A DNA stretch of 64,000 nt from contig NZ_JABCJE010000001.1 of NCBI RefSeq assembly GCF_013377535.1, positions 248,001-312,000 on the forward strand. Reading direction: 5' to 3'. The translations under genes were made by a program, and so were the position numbers. Under the pieces are notes generated by a model, which made no database searches, was not told the origin of the DNA, and worked only from the letters and a program-made list of their open reading frames with translations. Source of the stretch: Donghicola mangrovi. GTDB lineage: Bacteria; Pseudomonadota; Alphaproteobacteria; Rhodobacterales; Rhodobacteraceae. Numbering within the stretch: the first letter of the stretch is position 1; every line of letters starts with the position of its first letter. Below are positions 8,624 through 15,292 of this stretch, piece after piece.

Positions 8624-8967
8624 GTCGACATCCCGAAGGGCGAGATCAGCAGCGGCACGTGATAGTGCGACTCTGCATCGCTGATGCCAAAGCGGATCGG
8701 CACAACGTCCAGAAAACGCGGCTCTTCTTGCGGCACACCGCTGGCATCCAGATAAGCGCCCGCCTGAAACACCAGCTCATAGACGCCAACCGCAAATTCC
8801 TCCGCAGGCAGGATCGGCCCATCGGTGCGGCCATCGTCATTGGTCACTTTGGTCGCCAGATGCACCCGCGCCTCGCCCTCGATCCGAAAAAGGTCAATGG
8901 TCAGTCCCTGCGCCGGAACGCCCTTTGCCGTGTCCAGAACGTGGGTGGTCAGATATCCGTCAGCCAT
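8608..8967 (-). CDS. uraH: Hydroxyisourate hydrolase
   Basis: A 119-residue transthyretin-related enzyme that hydrolyses 5-hydroxyisourate to OHCU, the step after PuuD. The signatures are complete: the N-terminal [11 protein letters not shown] with the catalytic His, an internal Arg in the [10 protein letters not shown] region, and the C-terminal YRGS tetrapeptide. ATG 8967 has AAGGAG 7 bases upstream. It lies on the opposite strand to the LysR gene and overlaps its 3' end by 16 bases. Confidence 0.95.
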   Translation of the reverse strand: MADGYLTTHVLDTAKGVPAQGLTIDLFRIEGEARVHLATKVTNDDGRTDGPILPAEEFAVGVYELVFQAGAYLDASGVPQEEPRFLDVVPIRFGISDAESHYHVPLLISPFGMSTYRGS

Positions 8968-9064
8968 GGTTTGCTCCTTTTGCTGGCACTGATCCTAGGG
9001 GGTTGCCGCGAACATGGGCACTCTTTGCACGCGGACCCCTCTTAAAAACTGTTTCAAATAATTT

Positions 9065-9075
9065 TTGATAATCAG
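9065..9075. promoter_or_regulatory. Shared motif TTGATAATCAG, copy 2 (uraH/puuE region)
   Basis: An exact repeat of the 11-mer at 7643-7653, located in the divergent uraH/puuE promoter region 51 bases before the puuE start. It supports common control of both units. Confidence 0.45.
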
Positions 9076-9125
9076 TTTCCAACTCGCTGTCATACTGCTG
9101 TTTCAAAGAAAGGACTTCCCCGAAG

Positions 9126-10538
9126 ATGACCCGTTACGTTCGCAATATGATCGGCTACGGCCCCGATGCTCCAGACCCGCAATGGCCGGGTGGCGCAAAA
9201 ATCGCCGTGCAGTTCGTCCTGAACTACGAAGAAGGCGGCGAAAACTGCGTGTTGCACGGGGATCAGGCATCCGAGGCATTCTTGTCGGACATCGCGGGCG
9301 CCGCCATGTGGCAGGGCAAACGCCACTGGAACATGGAGTCGATCTACGAATATGGCGCACGGGCTGGGTTCTGGCGCCTGCACCGCCTGTTCACCAGCGC
9401 GGCCATCCCCGTGACGATCTACGGCGTGGCCACCGCCTTGGCCCGCAGCCCCGAGCAGGTCGAGGCGATGAAGGACGCCGGTTGGGAAATCGCCAGCCAC
9501 GGCCTGAAATGGGTCGAACACAAGGACATGCCCGAGGACGAAGAGCGCGCCGCCATCGCCGAAGCGATCCGCCTGCACACCGAAGTGGTCGGCGAGCGCC
9601 CCCTTGGCTGGTACACCGGCCGCTGCAGCGAAAACACCGTGCGTCTGGTCGCCGAAGAGGGCGGGTTCGCCTATGTCAGCGACACTTATGACGACGACCT
9701 GCCTTACTGGCTCGAGGTTGGGGATCGCGATCAACTGGTCATCCCCTACACCTTGGAAGCCAACGACATGCGTTTCGCCACCGCACCGGGCTACATCACG
9801 GGCGAGCAGTTCTACCAGTACCTGAAGGACGCGTTCGACACCCTGTATGCCGAAGGGTCGAATGGCCGCCCCGCGATGATGTCGATCGGCCTGCACTGCC
9901 GCCTGATCGGCCGCCCGGGCAAAATGGCGGGCCTCAAGCGGTTCATCGACTATGTCCGCATGCACAAAGACGTCTGGACCCCGACCCGTCTGGAAATCGC
10001 AGAGCATTGGGCGAAAACCCATCCCCACACCCGCAAACCGCGCCCCAGCCAAATGGACCGCGACACCTTTGTCGGCACCTTCGGCGGCATCTTCGAGCAT
10101 TCCCCGTGGATCGCCGAGCGCGCCTTCGATCTGGAACTGGGCCCCGCCCATGACCGCGCCGCCGGGGTTCACAGCGCGCTGGCCCGCATGTTCCGCAGTG
10201 CAAGATACGACGAACGCCTTGGCGTGCTGCGCGCCCACCCCGATCTGGCCGGAAAACTGGCCGCGGCCAAACGCTTGACCGCCGAAAGCACCGCCGAACA
10301 GTCCAGCGCGGGCCTCGACGCCCTGACCGACAAAGAGCGCGCCCTGTTCACCGAACTGAACACCGCCTACACCGAAAAACACGGCTTCCCGTTCATCATC
10401 GCCGTCCGCGACCATGACAAAGCCTCGATCCTGTCCGCGTTCGAACGCCGGATCGCCAACGACACCGCAACCGAATTCACCGAGGCCTGCAAACAGGTCG
10501 AACGCATCGCCCGCCTGCGCCTCGAGGACCTGCTATGA
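9126..10538 (+). CDS. puuE: Bifunctional allantoinase (PuuE) / OHCU decarboxylase (UraD)
   Basis: A 470-residue fusion. Residues 1 to about 305 are a polysaccharide-deacetylase-fold, metal-independent allantoinase of the PuuE type (QFVLNYEEGGENCVLHGD; EIASHGLKW; LGWYTGRCSENT). Residues from about 309 onward form an OHCU decarboxylase (IFEHSPWIAERAF; RAHPDLAGKLA; GFPFIIAVRDHD), which makes S-allantoin. The C-terminal activity feeds the N-terminal one, so the fusion covers OHCU to allantoate. AAAGGA lies upstream of ATG 9126. The end overlaps the next gene by 4 bases (ATGA), so they are coupled. Confidence 0.93.
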   Translation: MTRYVRNMIGYGPDAPDPQWPGGAKIAVQFVLNYEEGGENCVLHGDQASEAFLSDIAGAAMWQGKRHWNMESIYEYGARAGFWRLHRLFTSAAIPVTIYGVATALARSPEQVEAMKDAGWEIASHGLKWVEHKDMPEDEERAAIAEAIRLHTEVVGERPLGWYTGRCSENTVRLVAEEGGFAYVSDTYDDDLPYWLEVGDRDQLVIPYTLEANDMRFATAPGYITGEQFYQYLKDAFDTLYAEGSNGRPAMMSIGLHCRLIGRPGKMAGLKRFIDYVRMHKDVWTPTRLEIAEHWAKTHPHTRKPRPSQMDRDTFVGTFGGIFEHSPWIAERAFDLELGPAHDRAAGVHSALARMFRSARYDERLGVLRAHPDLAGKLAAAKRLTAESTAEQSSAGLDALTDKERALFTELNTAYTEKHGFPFIIAVRDHDKASILSAFERRIANDTATEFTEACKQVERIARLRLEDLL

Positions 10539-11350
10539 CCCAATACGCCTTCCCCCCCGGTGGCCTGCCCGAACAGGACGAAGACCCCGTCGGCACCGCC
10601 ATCTTCACCACCGCCTACGCGGTCCTGCCCGCCTGTACCCACCGCGATATCGTCACCAGCCTGCTGCCGGACTGGACGAACACCCGCGTCTGGATTCTAG
10701 CCCGCCCCCTGTCGGGCTTTGCCGAAACCTTCGCCCAATACGCGGTCGAAGTCGCGCCGAACGGCGGTTCAACCCGCCCCGAGCCGAACCCAGACGCCCA
10801 AGCCGTGCTCTTTGTCGCCAGCGGCACCATGACCCTGACGCTTGACGGCCAGGCCCACACCCTGACAGCGGGCGGCTATGCCTACATCCCGCCCCACAGC
10901 GCATGGACCGTCCACAACCCTGGCGACGAGCCCCTGCAATTCCACTGGGTCCGCAAGAAATACCAGAGCGTCCCCGGCCTCTCGCGCCCCGACGCCTTCG
11001 TCACCAGCGATCTGGAACGCACGCCGACCCCCATGCCCAACACGGACAAATGGGCCACCACGCGCTTTGCCGATCCCAGCGACATCCGCCACGACATGCA
11101 CGTCAACATCGTGACCTTCCAACCGGGCGGCCGCATCCCCTTTGCCGAGACCCACATCATGGAACACGGCCTCTACGTGCTCGAGGGCGAAGCAGACTAC
11201 CTGCTGAACGACCAATGGGTCCGCGTCGGCCCCGGCGATTTCATGTGGCTCCGCGCCTTCTGCCCCCAAGCCTGCATCGCCCGCGGCCACACCCCGTTCC
11301 GCTACCTTCTCTACAAGGACGTGAACCGCCATCCGGACCTCACGCTCTGA
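10535..11350 (+). CDS. (S)-ureidoglycine aminohydrolase, bicupin
   Basis: A 271-residue protein with two cupin halves, matching YlbA/AllE/UGHY, which converts (S)-ureidoglycine to (S)-ureidoglycolate and ammonia. The first cupin lies around VLFVASGTMTLTLDG and YAYIPPHSAWTVHN. The second, metal-binding, cupin has ETHIMEHGLYVLEGEADYLLN, with the Glu/His ligands. Automatic annotation sometimes calls such proteins bifunctional allantoicase/aminohydrolase. It is coupled to puuE upstream by a 4-base overlap. A 3'-end motif and strong hairpins follow (11353-11430) before allA. Confidence 0.9.
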   Translation: MTQYAFPPGGLPEQDEDPVGTAIFTTAYAVLPACTHRDIVTSLLPDWTNTRVWILARPLSGFAETFAQYAVEVAPNGGSTRPEPNPDAQAVLFVASGTMTLTLDGQAHTLTAGGYAYIPPHSAWTVHNPGDEPLQFHWVRKKYQSVPGLSRPDAFVTSDLERTPTPMPNTDKWATTRFADPSDIRHDMHVNIVTFQPGGRIPFAETHIMEHGLYVLEGEADYLLNDQWVRVGPGDFMWLRAFCPQACIARGHTPFRYLLYKDVNRHPDLTL

Positions 11351-11352
11351 TG

Positions 11353-11374
11353 CTTCAGCTTTGCCAAAATACTC
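11353..11374 (+). repeat. 3'-end motif copy 2
   Basis: CTTCAGCTTTGCCAAAATACTC starts two bases after the aminohydrolase stop. It is followed by GGCGC-CCAT-GCGCC and then GGGGGG-CAGACA-GCCCCC stems reaching to about 11420. This is the only copy of the five that lies within a same-strand gene series. Confidence 0.65.
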
Positions 11375-11437
11375 TCGGGGGGAGGCGCCCATGCGCCGGG
11401 GGGCAGACAGCCCCCCTCCCCGCTCAAAGGCCCCACG

Positions 11438-11926
11438 ATGACTGAAATCACCGCGCTCCCCCTCACCGCCGAAGCTTTCGCCCCGTTCGGAGACGTCATG
11501 ACCACCGCAGGCGAGCCCGACAAGATCATCAACGCGGGCTTCTGCGGCCGCTACCACGACCGCGCCACCATGGATTTCGGCACCGAAGGGCGCGCAGGCA
11601 TCAGCCTCTTTAACGCTGTGCCGCGGGACATGCCCTACACCTGCGATCTGATCGAACGGCACCCCGAAGGCTCGCAGGCCTTCATCCCGATGCACGAAAA
11701 CGAATGGCTGATCATTGTCGCCGAAGGGCGCGACGCCACCCCGGGCCAGATCCACGCGTTCATCGTGCCGCCCCACACCGCCGTGAACCTGCATCGCGGC
11801 ACGTGGCACGGGGTGCTGACCCCGCTGCACGCGCCCGGCCTATTCGCCGTGGTCGACCGCATCGGCACCACGCCGAACCTCGAAGAATTCAGGCTGGAGG
11901 AGCCTGTCATCGTTAGCCGCGGCTGA
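11438..11926 (+). CDS. allA: Ureidoglycolate lyase
   Basis: A 162-residue cupin-fold enzyme that splits (S)-ureidoglycolate into glyoxylate and urea. Recognisable parts are the N-terminal PLTAEAFAPFGDVM, the central LIERHPEGSQAFIPM with conserved His/Glu, and the active-site region AVNLHRGTWHGVLTPL. Length is normal for AllA. AAAGG precedes ATG 11438. It is 87 bases from the aminohydrolase gene, separated by a hairpin-rich stretch that could reduce downstream transcription, and 60 bases before the permease gene. Confidence 0.94.
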   Translation: MTEITALPLTAEAFAPFGDVMTTAGEPDKIINAGFCGRYHDRATMDFGTEGRAGISLFNAVPRDMPYTCDLIERHPEGSQAFIPMHENEWLIIVAEGRDATPGQIHAFIVPPHTAVNLHRGTWHGVLTPLHAPGLFAVVDRIGTTPNLEEFRLEEPVIVSRG

Positions 11927-11986
11927 CCAACACACCAGAGCCGGAAAACCGGCCAGCCACCATAACAACAGGAAGGGACCCCCCTC

Positions 11987-13381
11987 ATGGCCGATACCTC
12001 TATCGGAACACCAGCGCAGCTGCGCGATCCCGAATACACCCCGCCGCTGGCCAAAGCGGTGCCCCTTGGCATCCAGCACGTGCTGGCGATGTTCGTGTCT
12101 AACGTCACCCCCGCGATCATCGTTGCGGGCGCGGCTGGCTTCGGCTTTGGCTCGAACTCGCCCGACTTCCCGCAGATGATCTATATGATCCAGATGTCGA
12201 TGTTCTTTGCGGGCATCGCGACCCTGTTCCAGACCATCGGCTTTGGCCCCGTGGGCGCGCGTCTGCCCGTGGTTCAAGGCACCAGCTTTGCCTTTATCCC
12301 GATCATGATCCCGCTGGTCGCCGGCAAAGGCGTGGATGCCATGGCCGTGCTGATGGGCGGCATTTTCCTGGGCGGTCTGTTCCACTTCTGCCTTGGCTTC
12401 TTTATCGGCAAGATCCGCTTTGCCCTGCCCCCGCTGGTCACTGGTCTGGTCGTCACCATGATCGGTCTTGCGCTGGTCAAGGTCGGCATCCAGTACGCAG
12501 CGGGCGGCGTTCCGGCGATCGGCACCCCTGAATACGGCAACGCCCAGAACTGGCTGGTGGCGGGAACTGTGATTATCGTCACCTTGGCGCTGAAATTCTT
12601 TACCCGCGGGATGCTGTCGGTGTCGGCCGTTCTGGTCGGTCTGCTGGCGGGCTATGTCATAGCCTACCTGATGGGCATGGTGAACTTTGGCAACGTCGGC
12701 AAAGCCGCCACCCTGTCGCTGCCCAACCCCCTGCACTTCGGTCTGGAATTCACCTTTGCCGGTGTGATCGGCTTCTGCCTGATGGCCTTCGTTTCGGCGG
12801 TTGAGACCGTGGGCGACGTGTCCGGCATCACCAAAGGCGGCGCGGGCCGCGAAGCCACGGACAAGGAAATCGCAGGCGCGACCTTTGCCGATGGCCTTGG
12901 CACCGCAGTGGCGGGCCTGTTCGGCGCCCTGCCCAACACCTCGTTCAGCCAGAACGTCGGCCTGATCGCCATGACCGGCGTCATGAGCCGCCACGTCGTC
13001 ACCATCGGCGCGATCTTTCTGATCATCTGCGGGATGATGCCCAAGGTTGGCGCGGTCATCTCGACCTGCCCGATCGAAGTCCTTGGCGGCGGTGTGATCG
13101 TGATGTTCGGCATGGTTGTCGCGGCTGGCGTCTCGATGCTGTCGGACGTGGTCTGGAACCGCCGCAACATGGTAATCTTCGCGATTGCCCTCAGCCTTGG
13201 CCTTGGCCTGCAGCTGGAACCCGGCGCGCTTCAGCACCTGCCCGAGTCGGTCAAGGTTCTGGCCACCAGCGGCATTCTGCCCGCAGCTTTGATCGCGATC
13301 GTCCTGAACCTGATCCTGCCCGAAGAGCTGGCCGCCGAATCGACCGAGGAAATCTCTGGCGGAATGAAGGACTCGCACTGA
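11987..13381 (+). CDS. Urate/xanthine permease (NCS2 family)
   Basis: A 464-residue inner-membrane nucleobase:cation symporter-2 with about 12-14 hydrophobic segments. The NCS2 motif is present (VVQGTSFAFIPIMIPLVAG; VETVGDVSGITKGG; FGALPNTSFSQNVGLIAMTG), the last being the substrate-site loop. NCS2 proteins with this pattern carry xanthine or urate (UacT/PucJ group), and the block of urate genes makes urate the likely substrate. GGAAGGG precedes ATG 11987. A rho-independent terminator closes the unit at 13412-13440. Confidence 0.9.
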   Translation: MADTSIGTPAQLRDPEYTPPLAKAVPLGIQHVLAMFVSNVTPAIIVAGAAGFGFGSNSPDFPQMIYMIQMSMFFAGIATLFQTIGFGPVGARLPVVQGTSFAFIPIMIPLVAGKGVDAMAVLMGGIFLGGLFHFCLGFFIGKIRFALPPLVTGLVVTMIGLALVKVGIQYAAGGVPAIGTPEYGNAQNWLVAGTVIIVTLALKFFTRGMLSVSAVLVGLLAGYVIAYLMGMVNFGNVGKAATLSLPNPLHFGLEFTFAGVIGFCLMAFVSAVETVGDVSGITKGGAGREATDKEIAGATFADGLGTAVAGLFGALPNTSFSQNVGLIAMTGVMSRHVVTIGAIFLIICGMMPKVGAVISTCPIEVLGGGVIVMFGMVVAAGVSMLSDVVWNRRNMVIFAIALSLGLGLQLEPGALQHLPESVKVLATSGILPAALIAIVLNLILPEELAAESTEEISGGMKDSH

Positions 13382-13411
13382 ACCTTACGTCAATATCACT
13401 GTCCTAACAGG

Positions 13412-13440
13412 GGGCGCGGACCACGGGTTCGCGCCCTCTT
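13412..13440 (+). terminator. Rho-independent terminator after the urate permease gene
   Basis: GGGCGCG (13412-13418) pairs with CGCGCCC (13430-13436) around an 11-base loop and is followed by TCTTTC. It ends the purine block. Confidence 0.75.
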
Positions 13441-13497
13441 TCGTCTAGGCCTACACGTCAAAGTGTATGCCCGCTCTTGTAAAGGCGCATTCCAGTC

Positions 13498-13525
13498 TTG
13501 TGTTATTCATGAAATTGAATATTTA
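13498..13525 (+). promoter_or_regulatory. Promoter with an ATTC-N8-GAAT operator (SqrR/BigR type)
   Basis: TTGTGT (13498-13503) and TATTTA (13520-13525) with a 16-base spacer make a plausible sigma-70 promoter. The spacer contains ATTC (13505-13508), eight bases, GAAT (13517-13520), extended to the dyad TATTC-N8-GAATA. As I recall, ATTC-N8-GAAT is the site described for the sulfide-responsive ArsR-type repressor SqrR. GGAGGAG and ATG 13554 follow. Confidence 0.6.
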
Positions 13526-13553
13526 AAGATGAAGATATTGCGGAGGAGCAACC

Positions 13554-15227
13554 ATGGATCTGCGCCAGATCGACAAGACCCTATCCGTCAGCCCCCAGAT
13601 CGAAGTCGCAGATCTGGCTGCCATCAAGGCGGCCGGTTTCCGTGCCATCATCTGCAACCGTCCCGACGGTGAAGGTGCCGACCAACCCACATTCGAAGAA
13701 ATCGAGCGCGCCGCGACCGAAGCCGGTCTGGTTGCCCGCTACCTGCCCGTCACCTCCGGGCTGGTCCGTGATGAGGACGCGGCCCAGTTCGGTGACGTGC
13801 TGGTAGAGCTGCCCGGCCCGGTTCTGGCCTACTGCCGCACCGGCACCCGCTCTGCGACGCTGTGGTCGCTGTCTCAGGCGGACAAGAAATCGTCGTCCGA
13901 CATTCTGGCCGCAACCAAAGCGGCTGGCTATGACATGGCAGGCGTGGTGCGCCGCATCGTGAACGGCGGCAAGACCCCGACCAGCGAAGGCGATGCCAAG
14001 TTCGACGTGGTGATCGTGGGTGCTGGCGCAGCCGGTATCGCGGTGGCCTCCAGCCTGCGGGCACGCAAGCCCGATCTGGAGATCGCTCTGATCGACCCCG
14101 CGGACATCCATTACTACCAGCCCGGCTGGACCATGGTGGGCGGCGGCATTTTCGACCCCGAGACCACTGCGAAAACCATGGGCTCGTTGATCCCCCACGG
14201 TGTGCACTGGATCAAGTCGGCGGTTGCCGCGTTCGAGCCCCAGAACAACGCCGTCATTCTGGATGGCTGCCGCGTGGTGAAATACACCCGCCTGATCGTT
14301 TGCCCCGGCCTCAAGCTGAACTGGAACGCGATCCCCGGTCTGGTGGAAACCCTTGGCCGCAATGGCGTAACCTCGAACTACCGCTACGATCTGGCGCCCT
14401 ATACCTATCAACTGGTCAAGGGCATGAAGAGCGGCCGCGCGATCTTTACCCAGCCGCCAATGCCCATCAAATGCGCAGGTGCCCCGCAAAAGGCGATGTA
14501 CCTGTCCGGCGACAACTGGCTGCGCGCAGGCGTTCTGCCCAACATCGACATCCAGTTCATGAACGCGGGCGGCGTGCTGTTCGGCGTCAAGGATTACGTC
14601 CCCGCGCTGGAAGAATACGTGAAGCGCTATGATGCGACCCTGAACTTCTTCCACAACCTCGTATCGATCGACGGGGACGCGAAAACCGCGACCTTCAAGG
14701 TCTCGAAGCCCGATACCGAGCCGACCACCGTCACCACCGAGTTCGACATGATCCACGTGGTGCCGCCCCAGTGCGCGCCGGACTTTATCCGCGTGTCGCC
14801 GCTGGCCGACGCGGGCGGTTGGGTTGACGTGGATCAGAGCACCCTGCGCCACAAGTCCTATGATAACGTCTGGTCGCTGGGTGACGTGATGAACGCCCCG
14901 AACGCGAAAACCGCCGCCGCTGCCCGTATGCAGGCCCCCGTTGTGGCCGAGAACGTCAGCGCCGACATCGACGGAAAGGCCCCCCGCGCTGTCTACAACG
15001 GTTACGGCTCGTGCCCGCTGACCGTCGAACGCGGCAAGATCGTTCTGGCCGAGTTCGGCTACGGCGGCACACTGCTGCCCAGCTTCCCCAAGTGGCTGCT
15101 GGATGGCACCAAACCCACCCGTCTGGCATGGCTGCTCAAAGAACAGATCCTGCCCCCCATCTACTGGAAGGCCATGCTGCGTGGCAAAGAGTGGATGGCC
15201 ACACCTGAAAAAGTCAGCGCAAACTGA
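13554..15227 (+). CDS. DUF442 phosphatase/sulfur-transfer domain fused to sulfide:quinone reductase-like flavoprotein
   Basis: A 557-residue two-domain protein. Residues 1 to about 140 are a TIGR01244/DUF442 domain (Blh-like) with the active-site loop YCRTGTRS, Cys94. Residues from about 150 are an FAD-dependent sulfide:quinone oxidoreductase-like enzyme: GAGAAG dinucleotide motif at 156-161, IHYYQPGWTMVGGG, and conserved Cys residues (VCPGL; PIKCAGAPQKA) matching SQR redox cysteines. It would oxidise sulfide to sulfane sulfur with electrons going to quinone, and handle persulfide. The start ATG 13554 follows GCGGAGGAG. The upstream operator and downstream SulP transporter make a sulfide-response operon. 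Confidence 0.88.
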   Translation: MDLRQIDKTLSVSPQIEVADLAAIKAAGFRAIICNRPDGEGADQPTFEEIERAATEAGLVARYLPVTSGLVRDEDAAQFGDVLVELPGPVLAYCRTGTRSATLWSLSQADKKSSSDILAATKAAGYDMAGVVRRIVNGGKTPTSEGDAKFDVVIVGAGAAGIAVASSLRARKPDLEIALIDPADIHYYQPGWTMVGGGIFDPETTAKTMGSLIPHGVHWIKSAVAAFEPQNNAVILDGCRVVKYTRLIVCPGLKLNWNAIPGLVETLGRNGVTSNYRYDLAPYTYQLVKGMKSGRAIFTQPPMPIKCAGAPQKAMYLSGDNWLRAGVLPNIDIQFMNAGGVLFGVKDYVPALEEYVKRYDATLNFFHNLVSIDGDAKTATFKVSKPDTEPTTVTTEFDMIHVVPPQCAPDFIRVSPLADAGGWVDVDQSTLRHKSYDNVWSLGDVMNAPNAKTAAAARMQAPVVAENVSADIDGKAPRAVYNGYGSCPLTVERGKIVLAEFGYGGTLLPSFPKWLLDGTKPTRLAWLLKEQILPPIYWKAMLRGKEWMATPEKVSAN

Positions 15228-15292
15228 TCCTGAACGGGCGGGGGCGCACCCCCTTGCTTCCGCCCTATGCTCCCCCTCCGAGAGGCCACGTT

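Noticed and set aside
11840-13378. A 512-codon open frame on the minus strand
   Set aside because: Antisense to the urate permease; low-complexity His/Gln/Asp composition is a GC-rich shadow.
13581-14852. A 423-codon minus-strand open frame
   Set aside because: Antisense to the DUF442-SQR gene with no recognisable protein features.
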